NCBI RefSeq assembly: GCF_029360725.1
Contig: NZ_JARKMY010000015.1
Coordinates: forward strand, 41,252 to 105,251
Length of the DNA: 64,000 bases
From: Chryseolinea sp. H1M3-3
Lineage (GTDB): Bacteria; Bacteroidota; Bacteroidia; Cytophagales; Cyclobacteriaceae
Direction of reading: 5' to 3'
The position numbers and the translations under genes were made by a program. Shown piece after piece: positions 7,996 to 16,107 of the stretch (positions are counted from its first letter, which is position 1; the number at the start of each line of letters is the position of its first letter). Below the pieces are notes generated by a model, which saw nothing but the letters and a program-made list of their open reading frames with translations, searched no databases and was not told the origin of the DNA.

Positions 7996-9726
7996 TTAAA
8001 TATTTTGCTTATTCAATTCGTTGATGGCACTATCAACCGCCCTAGCTGTTAAAGCCATATATGTAAGCGAAGGATTCTGGCACGCCGTAGAGGTCATGCA
8101 CGCACCGTCGGAAACAAAAACATTTTTTACGGCATGCATCTGATTAATGCCATTTAACATAGACGTTTTAGGATCCTTGCCCATCCTGGCAGTTCCCATT
8201 TCGTGAATAGCGAGTCCAAGTGGCTGGTTAGAATCGGTTTGTTTTATATTCTTAAATCCAGCAGCTTCAAGCATCTCAGAAGCAGTTTGCAGAATATCCT
8301 TCACCATATTTTCTTCGTTCTGCTTGTTTTCGCTGTCAATCTCAAGCAACGGCATACCCCACTGATCCTTTTTGTCTTTGCTTAAACGAACATGGTTTTC
8401 AAAGTAAGGAAGGTGTTCGCCCATGCCCGTAACGCCCATCGTCCAGGGTCCGACCTCAGTAAGTTTTTCCTTAAAGGCAGCACCGAGGGGTTCGTCGTTC
8501 TCCCCTACATTTCCTCTTCTTCTGGAAGCACCACCGGAAAATGAGTATCCTCGCAGAAAATTGTCTTGTTTATCTTTCCCGAGGTTTCTGAACCGAGGGA
8601 GATACCAACCGCCAGGTTTACGACCATAGTAATACATATCTTCAAATCCTTCGTATTCCCCGTATGCTCTAGCCCGATAGTTATGGTCCATGAGGTAATG
8701 ACCTAACACGCCGCTATCATTCCCTAATCCATTTGGAAATCGGGATGAAGTTGAGTTCAATAAAATCAAGGTTGTATTGAGGGTACCGGCATTAACAAAA
8801 ATCACTTTCGCATAAAATTCCATCTCTTCTTTCGTGTTGGAATCAATAACGCGAACTCCGGTTGCACGCCCTTTTTGTTCGTCATAAATAATAGAATGAA
8901 CAACCGAGAATGGCCTTAACGTCATGTTGCCTGTAGCAGTCGCTGCTGGGAGGGTGGCAGAATTAGAACTAAAATATCCGCCAAACGGACATCCCCGGTG
9001 ACAAAGACTTCGGTATTGACAAGGCCCTCGTCCATTGTGTTTTTGTGTAAGGTTGGTGGTCCGAGATATTACGACATTACGGCCGGGAAAAGTTTTGTTT
9101 ACGGTTTCCTGAAAATGTTTCTCCACGCAATTCAATTCCATGGGAGGCAAAAATTCACCATCCGGGATCTGATAAAGTCCGTCACGGTTTCCGCTTACAC
9201 CAATAAATTTCTCGACATACGAATACCATGGGGCAAGATCTTTATAACGAATTGGCCAATCTACTCCATGACCATCTTGGGCGTTAGATTCAAAATCAAA
9301 TTCACTCCAGCGCTGAGTCATCCGGGCCCATAACAAAGACTTACCTCCTACCTGATATCCTTTGATCCAATCAAAAGGTTTTACCTGCACATAGGGATGT
9401 TCATTATCCTTTACAAAAAAATGTTCAGTTGCTTCTCCAAATGCATAACACTTGCTTACGATGGGATTTTCTTGTTCTATTTTCAAAGGCAATCTTCCAC
9501 GGTGCGGCAGCTCCCATGATTCTTTTGTAGCCGTTGGATAATCTTTAATGTGTTCTACATTTCGGCCGCGTTCCAACACAAGTGTCTTCAAACCTTTTTC
9601 ACAAAATTCTTTCGCGGCCCATCCGCCGCTCATCCCTGAACCAATAACAATAGCATCGAAGCTATTTGCTTTGCTAGCATCTCCGACGATGTTTGGAGCA
9701 TTTGCTGAATCAATCGAATCTTTCAT
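7996..9726 (-). CDS. GMC-family FAD dehydrogenase with Cys cluster, large subunit
   Basis: I place the start at the ATG at 9724-9726 (MKDSIDSANAP); the frame is open further upstream but that stretch does not look coding. The 576-residue protein has an FAD-binding VIGSGMSGGWAA motif at residues 27-38, a GMC signature around GYQVGGKSLLWARM, HEMGTARMG with the catalytic His near 500, and a C-terminal QNPSLTYMALTARA motif. GPCQYRSLCHRGCPF contains C-x5-C-x3-C, the spacing of the [3Fe-4S] ligands known in FAD-dependent glucose dehydrogenase. Together with the small subunit it would oxidise a sugar or sugar acid, possibly at C3 as in glucoside 3-dehydrogenases, in the periplasm. The substrate is not deducible. 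Confidence 0.88.
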   Translation of the reverse strand: MKDSIDSANAPNIVGDASKANSFDAIVIGSGMSGGWAAKEFCEKGLKTLVLERGRNVEHIKDYPTATKESWELPHRGRLPLKIEQENPIVSKCYAFGEATEHFFVKDNEHPYVQVKPFDWIKGYQVGGKSLLWARMTQRWSEFDFESNAQDGHGVDWPIRYKDLAPWYSYVEKFIGVSGNRDGLYQIPDGEFLPPMELNCVEKHFQETVNKTFPGRNVVISRTTNLTQKHNGRGPCQYRSLCHRGCPFGGYFSSNSATLPAATATGNMTLRPFSVVHSIIYDEQKGRATGVRVIDSNTKEEMEFYAKVIFVNAGTLNTTLILLNSTSSRFPNGLGNDSGVLGHYLMDHNYRARAYGEYEGFEDMYYYGRKPGGWYLPRFRNLGKDKQDNFLRGYSFSGGASRRRGNVGENDEPLGAAFKEKLTEVGPWTMGVTGMGEHLPYFENHVRLSKDKKDQWGMPLLEIDSENKQNEENMVKDILQTASEMLEAAGFKNIKQTDSNQPLGLAIHEMGTARMGKDPKTSMLNGINQMHAVKNVFVSDGACMTSTACQNPSLTYMALTARAVDSAINELNKQNI

Positions 9727-9972
9727 TTCGTTGTTGTTGCATCGTAAATGTAAGGGATCCTTCGAAAAGTTATTTAGCCTCCTATGGAAAAGAAAAGTCA
9801 AAAAATGTCGTAAACCTACACCTGGTTTTCGAAATGATTTTGGCCGGCAATCCGTCGCTTTAAATAAAGAACTATTGAATTTTACGGGTAATATAGAAAA
9901 GAAAGAAGTTCGCAAGTTTTACATTGCGAACCTCTTTGCGTTTGATCTTAAAGTAGAATCTTGAATTCAATT

Positions 9973-11259
9973 TTAAACGAAGAAAGGAACGCCTGGCGTG
10001 GCATACTTCTTCATTCCTTCTTCGTTGATCTCAACACCAATGCCCGGTTTTTCTGAAACTGTTATGAAACTATTTTCAACCATAGGCCCATCGTATTTCA
10101 CAATTTCCTTAAACATAGGATTGGTGTGAAAATAAATTTGCCATTCCAATATCATAAAGTTAGGAACAGAAGCGCAAACATGAGCCGCCGCCATGGCTCC
10201 CAGGAAAGAAGCAACCATATGAGGTGCAAAAGGTACATAATATAAGTTGGAAAGATTAGCGATACGCTGACCTTCACCGATACCGCCGGCTTTCTGCAAG
10301 TCCGGCATTATGATATCCACGGCACCGATCTCCAACATTCTTCTAAAACCATGTGCGAGATAATGATTTTCGCCGGCGCAGATAGGCGTACTGGTAGACT
10401 CGGTGATCAATTTATAGGCTTCAACATTCTCCGCCGGAATCGGTTCTTCCAACCACATTAAATTCAAATGCTCTAATCGCTTGGCAACTTGCTGGGCCGT
10501 TGGAAAATCATAACGTCCATGCATATCACAACAAATATCGATGTTAGGACCAACAGCTTCGCGTGCAGCTGTTACCTGATCAACCATGCGCTGCAATTCC
10601 CCGGGACTAGCCGTCCAGTTGTAGCGGTCATATTTTGCCGGATCATTAAACTGATCCAAGTCGAATTTGATAGCATTGAATCCCAGTTTCTTTGCTTCAA
10701 GGGCGCTGTCAGCAAAGTCTTTCGGTGTTGGTAAATTATTTTGATAGAGTGCCGTATCACAATATACCCGGACTTTATCGCGGAACTTTCCGCCAAGTAA
10801 TTGATAGACCGGGAGGTTGAGGGCCTTCCCTGCCAGATCCCACAAAGCAGTTTCGACCGCTGTTAAGACAGAAACAAACATACCCGATTGAGCACCTTCA
10901 AAAAATCCTGAACGTCTGATGTCTTCAAATAATCTGTGAACATTCAATGGACTTTTACCTTTTATTCTTGCTTCAAACATTTTAACAAGATGATAGGTGC
11001 CGGGCACAGCATCTACGCCTTCACCGGATCCCCAGATATCTTGATTGGTATAAACTTTAACGAACAAGCTATGACCATTGCGAATGTAGCCACACTTGAT
11101 CTCAGTGATCTTAAGATCGGCTGGTTTCGATAACATCTTCGGCGACTTTTCAAGCGCATTTTCCAGGCCGTTTCCATAGGTAGCAGCGAGTGGAGCAAAA
11201 AGTCCCGCGGCAAGCGCACCTTTCTTTATGAAGGATCGTCGTGAATTTGAGTTAATCAT
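9973..11259 (-). CDS. Enolase-superfamily sugar-acid dehydratase with Tat signal
   Basis: The 428-residue protein begins with a twin-arginine signal: SRRSFIKKGALAAGLFAPLA at about residues 7-26. The rest matches the mandelate racemase/muconate lactonizing enzyme group: FNAIKFDLD (second barrel strand), CDMHGRYD (metal Asp plus the DxH pair seen in galactonate and mannonate dehydratases), MWLEEPIPAEN (metal Glu), ICAGENHYL (metal Glu) and VPFAPHMVASF (C-terminal His). These residues point to Mg-dependent dehydration of an aldonic or uronic acid; the exact substrate is unknown. A Tat signal on an enolase-superfamily enzyme is unusual, because most act in the cytoplasm. The gene lies between the GMC and RraA-like genes in the same direction. 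Confidence 0.85.
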   Translation of the reverse strand: MINSNSRRSFIKKGALAAGLFAPLAATYGNGLENALEKSPKMLSKPADLKITEIKCGYIRNGHSLFVKVYTNQDIWGSGEGVDAVPGTYHLVKMFEARIKGKSPLNVHRLFEDIRRSGFFEGAQSGMFVSVLTAVETALWDLAGKALNLPVYQLLGGKFRDKVRVYCDTALYQNNLPTPKDFADSALEAKKLGFNAIKFDLDQFNDPAKYDRYNWTASPGELQRMVDQVTAAREAVGPNIDICCDMHGRYDFPTAQQVAKRLEHLNLMWLEEPIPAENVEAYKLITESTSTPICAGENHYLAHGFRRMLEIGAVDIIMPDLQKAGGIGEGQRIANLSNLYYVPFAPHMVASFLGAMAAAHVCASVPNFMILEWQIYFHTNPMFKEIVKYDGPMVENSFITVSEKPGIGVEINEEGMKKYATPGVPFFV

Positions 11260-11316
11260 TGGAATTGGGAGGATTAGAATTAAGAATGTTTATGGGTTTA
11301 TAAATGTCCGACATGA

Positions 11317-12267
11317 TTACCACGTGCGGGATTTTAACATCTCCTGAATTTGTTCTTTAGGTACAGGAAGGTCATTGATGTGTTCGTTTAACCAAGCGGA
11401 GAAATCCTTCTCAATCTCCGGCGACCAACGTGAATCTATTTGACCCGGCGTATATTTTTGTTCGCGTAGCCGTTGGTGTCCGAACATGTCTCTCAAGCGG
11501 ACTATTTCCGAAGTTTTTACAACCTTTTCGGCAAGGTGCGCAGGAACGAAAATTACCCCACCATCTCTCCCTAAAACCACATCCCCGGGCATCACCGTAG
11601 CCTTACCAATTCGCGTTGGTTTATTAATGCCGATGAGCGTCGTATTCAACGCTCCATCTGGATTATTCAAATGATGTGAAGGATGATAAGATCTGAAAAA
11701 AGAAGTGAACGAACCGATTTCTTTTAGTCCGTTTACATCGCGAAGCGCTCCATCATAAACGACACCGTTACCGGTTTTCGTGTAGATGGAATTTCCCAGG
11801 TTATCTCCTATTGTAGGCCCATCCTCGTGCGCACCAAATTGGTCGACGACATACACATCGCGTTTCACAAGCATATCAATCGTCCACGAGTTCTGAGATT
11901 TTACACGCTTATCTTTTGTATGACCTTTCTCGTCTATAACGCGATGAATATCGGGACGGCCGGGAACAAAAATAGCGGTTACTGCCCGTCCAACGAGTAC
12001 ACTATCAGGATTGATCGTCATCCATCCCTCATCATACTGATGCTTATAGTTTTCATTGCGGAGAACGGCCCAGGCTTCTTCCAGTGTGACGAGTTTCATG
12101 CGATCCAATATGGAATCCGGTACTTTTGGCCGGCCATCAGGAAAACGTTCTCCCTTCCATTCAGGAGTTAAAAAGAGAAGTTCCTCTTTCGTGATTTGTT
12201 GTGCAGTTGCACCCGTGCAACATGCCAGTAACATTACAAGTACGAGTAGTCGGTTTAGCTTTAACAT
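11317..12267 (-). CDS. RraA-like / HMG-CHA aldolase-family protein, exported
   Basis: The 316-residue protein starts with a Sec signal peptide (residues 1 to about 22, ending GATAQQ). The body follows the RraA-like fold: a central LGNSIYTKTGNGVVYDGALR then DVNGLKE, where Gly-x(n)-Arg-Asp matches the metal and substrate motif of class II HMG/CHA aldolases, and TVMPGDVVLGRDGGVIFVPA, the family's C-terminal signature. Relatives cleave 4-hydroxy-4-methyl-2-oxoglutarate or decarboxylate oxaloacetate; others bind RNase E. The export signal rules out RNase E control and favours an aldolase or lyase acting on the product of the adjacent dehydratase. It is probably the first gene of the cluster, 57 bases ahead of the enolase-superfamily gene. 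Confidence 0.82.
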   Translation of the reverse strand: MLKLNRLLVLVMLLACCTGATAQQITKEELLFLTPEWKGERFPDGRPKVPDSILDRMKLVTLEEAWAVLRNENYKHQYDEGWMTINPDSVLVGRAVTAIFVPGRPDIHRVIDEKGHTKDKRVKSQNSWTIDMLVKRDVYVVDQFGAHEDGPTIGDNLGNSIYTKTGNGVVYDGALRDVNGLKEIGSFTSFFRSYHPSHHLNNPDGALNTTLIGINKPTRIGKATVMPGDVVLGRDGGVIFVPAHLAEKVVKTSEIVRLRDMFGHQRLREQKYTPGQIDSRWSPEIEKDFSAWLNEHINDLPVPKEQIQEMLKSRTW

Positions 12268-12430
12268 AGCTTGATGGTAAAGAATTTAATTGGGTTATAA
12301 ATTTTTCAACAAACAAGATATAGAAAATGAAAACGCCAGGAACACCGCGGGAAAAACCTTTTTTGAATGGCGTGAATCTTCCTTCTTCGGTTGTTGCATT
12401 TGCAAAGAGAGGGAAGGTCCTGATTTCTCA

Positions 12431-13060
12431 TCAAATTTCGTCCATTTCTTTCAAGACTATTTCCAGTTGTTTCAGTGGCTGTTTAAAACGTTTCCTATTG
12501 TCAACAATGGTTGCGGTGATGAAAAGCGTGAGGTATACTACAAAGAAAATAACAACTACAGCCAATTGCTTTTCAATAGCGGGAATGATCCTGAGATTTG
12601 AAAGTAGCATCACCATGATAAAACACGTGAGTGGTATTCCAATAAAGTCGAACTTCTTCTTGAAACGAAAAAAGGCTGACAATTGCTGATAGTGAATTTT
12701 CAGGTTTGATTTAATATCGGATACAGCACCTTGAACTGGAGCTATGGCGCGCAAATTCTTTCCTCCTATTCTTTTCATAAAAACAATTGTATAGGGTATG
12801 TACATGACTATCCCCGCCAAGGCGTAGGCCATAATATGCCAGTTCCCCCAATGACGCACCACAAGGTGCGTCATTACTGCATAAATAATCATGTGCCACA
12901 CGCCAATCGCGACAATGTATTCAAATATAATTTTGTTTTCCTTTTTAATGCGTGTCCTGATAGCATCGATAAAATCCGATTTACTAACCATCGCGGTGTT
13001 GGCTTGATGCGTACTGCATCCCTGTAGCCATACTTTTTTTATATCCTCAATTTGTGCCAT
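12431..13060 (-). CDS. Four-span membrane protein paired with the ECF sigma factor
   Basis: The 209-residue product has a soluble N-terminus (MAQIEDIKKVWLQGCSTHQ) and about four hydrophobic segments: FEYIVAIGVWHMIIYAV, MAYALAGIVMYIPYTIVFM, FIGIPLTCFIMVMLLS and LAVVVIFFVVYLTLFITAT. The loops are basic. It starts 12 bases after the sigma-factor stop, so the two are co-transcribed. A membrane protein directly behind an ECF sigma gene often holds or senses for that sigma factor, so an anti-sigma role is plausible; no known anti-sigma motif such as an HxxxCxxC zinc site is present. I cannot assign a family with certainty. Confidence 0.65.
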   Translation of the reverse strand: MAQIEDIKKVWLQGCSTHQANTAMVSKSDFIDAIRTRIKKENKIIFEYIVAIGVWHMIIYAVMTHLVVRHWGNWHIMAYALAGIVMYIPYTIVFMKRIGGKNLRAIAPVQGAVSDIKSNLKIHYQQLSAFFRFKKKFDFIGIPLTCFIMVMLLSNLRIIPAIEKQLAVVVIFFVVYLTLFITATIVDNRKRFKQPLKQLEIVLKEMDEI

Positions 13061-13072
13061 AGTTCTAAATTT

Positions 13073-13579
13073 TTATTTCATTTTATCTTTCAACCGCTCT
13101 TCCAGTTTCTTTTTAATTCTGACCAGCTTAACGCTTACGTTATTTCTACTGATGCCAACGATGGAAGCTATTTGATCGTAGCTGCATTCGTCTAAAAATA
13201 ATAACACAATTGCTTTATCGACCGGCGACAGTCCATTAATGGCCGTGTATAACAATGTCATTTGTTCGTCAAGAATTTGCTGCTCATTGGAAGATGGTAC
13301 TTCAAGTATTTTTCCTGTCAAGGATTCTTTCTTAAACGACCTTTTCTGTTTTCTATATCCAGCGATTGCCGTATTCAGCGCCACCCGATACATCCATGTA
13401 GAAAATTTTGAATCTCCATTGAAACTTGGATACGATTTCCACAATTGATACAAGATATCCTGAAAAAGATCGTCTCGTTCATCGGGATCCAAATAGTAGC
13501 TGTTGCAGATACGATGAACGATTCCGATGTTTGCATTTACATCCTCCAAAAATTTATCTTCAAAAGCAGCTTTGTTCAT
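13073..13579 (-). CDS. ECF RNA polymerase sigma factor
   Basis: The 168-residue protein is a typical extracytoplasmic-function sigma factor. Region 2 includes DERDDLFQDILYQLWKSYPS at about residues 32-51, with the conserved D-L-x-Q-D-x-x-x-x-x-W pattern, and STWMYRVALNTAI. Region 4 includes LSPVDKAIVLLFLDECSYDQ at about 118, followed by IASIVGISRNNVSVKLVRIK, the DNA-recognition helix-turn-helix. It directs polymerase to a set of stress or surface promoters. It is co-transcribed with the membrane protein that follows it, a likely partner. No conserved -35/-10 pair of ECF type is evident upstream. Confidence 0.92.
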   Translation of the reverse strand: MNKAAFEDKFLEDVNANIGIVHRICNSYYLDPDERDDLFQDILYQLWKSYPSFNGDSKFSTWMYRVALNTAIAGYRKQKRSFKKESLTGKILEVPSSNEQQILDEQMTLLYTAINGLSPVDKAIVLLFLDECSYDQIASIVGISRNNVSVKLVRIKKKLEERLKDKMK

Positions 13580-13709
13580 CTTCCCATAAATTCATAGCAA
13601 CTACGGTATTAGTAGCAGTGCTTGATAAAAAACTACACCGTTGCATTAAAATAAATAGAGGAACCTTCCCTTGGAAAAACTTGGCACGTAACGTTAACAC
13701 ACTAACATT

Positions 13710-14093
13710 CTAATGCGCCTGCAGCGAATTGAGAATATTCTTAAGGGAGGCTTCCAAATCTTCGAAGGTGGATTTGGAGAGAAAGTAATAGACACCTAAT
13801 CGGTTAAATTGATCAATTTCCTTTTTGTTGATGGCGTTCGAAATGATAATAATGGGAATTTTTTTGAGATCCTTATTCCGCTTAATTGCTATGACACATT
13901 CGATCCCGTCTAGCTTCGGCATATAGAGGTCTATAAAAATAGCATCCGGTCTGTTCGCCTGGTTAAACAACTTATCCAGCGCTTCCACACCATCCGTTGC
14001 GGTAGTGCAACTGATCGCCGGGTCGATCCTTTTTAACGCGCGTGTAAAAAAGACCACATCCACTGGATCATCATCGGCATAAAAGATCTCCAT
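13710..14093 (-). CDS. Single-domain response regulator (receiver only)
   Basis: The 127-residue protein is a lone CheY-like receiver. Acidic residues sit at YADDDPVD (residues 5-12), the phospho-acceptor Asp at AIFIDLYMPKLDG (about 56), Ser/Thr at IIISNAINKK and the conserved Lys at YFLSKSTFEDL (about 107). No output domain is present, so it must act through protein partners, probably a histidine kinase or phosphorelay encoded elsewhere. It is separated from the sigma gene by 130 bases and is divergent from the plus-strand receiver gene at 14621. Confidence 0.9.
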   Translation of the reverse strand: MEIFYADDDPVDVVFFTRALKRIDPAISCTTATDGVEALDKLFNQANRPDAIFIDLYMPKLDGIECVIAIKRNKDLKKIPIIIISNAINKKEIDQFNRLGVYYFLSKSTFEDLEASLKNILNSLQAH

Positions 14094-14620
14094 ATTTCTC
14101 GGTGATTACTATATCATCATAAAAATAGCTTTAAATGATCAATAAGTTATAACCTTTTCAAGAACATTCACCTGTTCTATTAATCAAAAATTACGCCTTC
14201 AAGAGATATATAGGGTAATCAATAGAAGTCGAACGCTTCAATGCAAACCAGCTTGGAAATATCTTTAGTCTATCCCGAGGGTTGTTCTTCCTTTCACAGC
14301 ATCCTTTATCCATGTAGACTTCATGAGGATTTTTTTTAGATTATGATCTAGGCGCCTGGATCTTGCGAAACAGCATGATATCCACTCCCTTTTCGTGCTT
14401 ACAAAACGCTGGAAAATCAAACTGCGCAGCATTCAAAAACTTGCTCCCCATCAGGGTATACCCCTACTTATGTCAGGGATATCATTGAGAAAATTAACCA
14501 TCAAACTTCACTGCAAGAAGCATCTCATTTCAATTAGAATACTGGTGTAAGGGATTCAAGCAATTTGCTATTTAACCTTTGCCTGGCTCAAGTACATTTA
14601 AACATTAATAGAACTCGGTA
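14094..14620. other. Divergent intergenic region between two receiver genes
   Basis: This 527-base stretch separates two outward-facing response-regulator genes and must hold both promoters. A TATTTAACCTTTG string at 14571-14583, about 40 bases before the plus-strand start, resembles the Bacteroidota -7 box (TAnnTTTG) but with one extra base. I see no ORF with coding character, no tRNA and no strong long hairpin. Confidence 0.4.
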
Positions 14621-14983
14621 ATGAAGATTCTGGTATGTGACGATGACGAAACAATGATGGGTATGATCCGCTTCAAACTCTCACGTGAAAACCTGGGCGA
14701 GGTCACTACTGCGTCGAATGGAAAGGAGGCGAAAGCAATCTTACAAGTTGAAACATTTGACCTGGTGATAACAGACATCCACATGCCATTTCATTCAGGC
14801 CTTGAAATCATTAATTTTATTCGGAATGATTTAAAGAAAGAAACTCCAATCATTGTATTGTCAGCTGAAGGTTTAGAAAACACCGTGCTTCAGGCTTTTG
14901 AAATCGGTGCAAATGATTTCATTTCCAAACCCTTTAGTCCAGCTGAACTTGCCGTCAGAGTTAAACGAATTCTGAAGAAATAA
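14621..14983 (+). CDS. Single-domain response regulator opening the glycan operon
   Basis: The 120-residue protein is a full receiver domain and nothing else: MKILVCDDDETMMGM at the N-terminus (acid pair), FDLVITDIHMPFHSGLEI with the phospho-Asp at about 53, PIIVLSAEGLE (Ser at about 82), and DFISKPFSPAELAVRVKRIL with the conserved Lys-Pro at about 104. It lies 7 bases ahead of the HEAT-repeat gene and leads a five-gene operon with a glycosyltransferase and an LtaS-like enzyme. It therefore probably switches synthesis of the surface product through protein contact, perhaps with the HEAT protein. No kinase gene is nearby. Confidence 0.92.
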   Translation: MKILVCDDDETMMGMIRFKLSRENLGEVTTASNGKEAKAILQVETFDLVITDIHMPFHSGLEIINFIRNDLKKETPIIVLSAEGLENTVLQAFEIGANDFISKPFSPAELAVRVKRILKK

Positions 14984-14990
14984 CGTCGTT

Positions 14991-16106
14991 ATGTTGTGGT
15001 TAGAAAAGTTGATCAATGGGGAAATTCTAACAAGTAAGGAACTGACCATTATCACGATTGCCCTCGTGTTTTTTTCGGCAGGATTTGCATTTATTGTGAC
15101 ACTCTTCTTAAGCAGGATAATCAAGTCACACCTTCAGGGCCAAAAGAAAAAAATCAAAAGTAAGTTTCAGAAAATGTTGAATGCGTTGGTAATCAACGAG
15201 ACGTTCTCGACTACCGAAGTTCCGGATTCAGCTTTCGAATTTCGAATGGGAGAAATAAGGAGCATGCTTGGTTCATCAAACTTTGCGCGACAGGTATTGA
15301 TTGATCAAATACTGGAGCTAAAAAAAAATCTGTCCGGCAGTGCCGTACACGTGCTCACTGCAACCTATTTCGCACTGAAGCTCGAAAAACAAAGTTTAAG
15401 AAAACTTAGGCGTCCAGCCTGGAGAAAGAAAGCCCTTGGCATACGAGAATTAAGTGAAATGAATTACAAGCCGGCCATTCCAGCGATTTCTAAATTTATT
15501 AATTCATCCAATCAAATGCTTCGCGAAGAGAGTGTTATGGCCCTGGTGAGACTAAATACGGAACAGTCTTTAAAATTTCTCGACATTTATTCCGGGGTCA
15601 TTACCCCTTGGATGCAAATCAACATCCACCATTATCTCCAGAAATCCGATTTAAGAAAACTTCCTCAGTTCAGCCGTTGGTTTTCAAGCAATAATGTCAG
15701 CGTTGTATTATTTAGTATCAACATGGCGAAACATTTCCGGCAATCATCCGCGATAGCTCCGCTCCTCCTCCTCTGTCATCATCCCGAAAAAAAAATCGCA
15801 GAAGAAGCGATCGATGCCCTGGGTGAACTAGAAGCTTTTGAGCACAGGGAAAACGTTGTGAAACTAGCGCCAAAATATTGGGAGGATGCTGGGATCTCCG
15901 TCAAAGTGCTGCAATGCCTGGCCAAGATAGGCGACCCATATCAGGATACACACATTCTTCTTGAATTCCTTAACCACAAAAGCTATGACGTTAGGTTTGA
16001 AGCCGTTAAAACGCTAAAGAAGTTGGGAGTTTCAACCCAGCAGCTATCTGCATTCCCAACCGTGAAAGGAATTGTCGATCATACCACTGAACCTTTGTTG
16101 CAGTAA
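14991..16106 (+). CDS. Membrane-anchored HEAT-repeat protein
   Basis: The 371-residue protein has one N-terminal membrane segment (about residues 18-42, TIITIALVFFSAGFAFIVTL) followed by a basic stretch and helical repeats. HEAT-like units are visible at KKALGIRELSEMNYKPAIPA, MLREESVMALVRLNTEQSLK, KKIAEEAIDALGELEAFEHR, VKVLQCLAKIGDPYQD and YDVRFEAVKTLKKLGV. Such repeats form a curved protein-binding scaffold. It sits between the receiver and the glycosyltransferase gene, with 7 bases before and 1 base after it, so it is almost surely co-translated with them. It may pass the receiver's signal to the synthase, but that is inference. Confidence 0.8.
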   Translation: MLWLEKLINGEILTSKELTIITIALVFFSAGFAFIVTLFLSRIIKSHLQGQKKKIKSKFQKMLNALVINETFSTTEVPDSAFEFRMGEIRSMLGSSNFARQVLIDQILELKKNLSGSAVHVLTATYFALKLEKQSLRKLRRPAWRKKALGIRELSEMNYKPAIPAISKFINSSNQMLREESVMALVRLNTEQSLKFLDIYSGVITPWMQINIHHYLQKSDLRKLPQFSRWFSSNNVSVVLFSINMAKHFRQSSAIAPLLLLCHHPEKKIAEEAIDALGELEAFEHRENVVKLAPKYWEDAGISVKVLQCLAKIGDPYQDTHILLEFLNHKSYDVRFEAVKTLKKLGVSTQQLSAFPTVKGIVDHTTEPLLQ

Positions 16107-16107
16107 A

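Noticed and set aside
9727..9915. Upstream extension of the GMC protein to 9915
   Set aside because: The extension (MRTSFFSILPVKF onwards) has no Tat signal or homology-like motif, and the ATG at 9726 directly precedes the FAD domain. The small subunit supplies the export signal.
12290..12689. Plus-strand frames of 103 and 120 codons opposite the membrane protein
   Set aside because: They are antisense to the four-span protein gene, overlap each other in two frames and show no motif.
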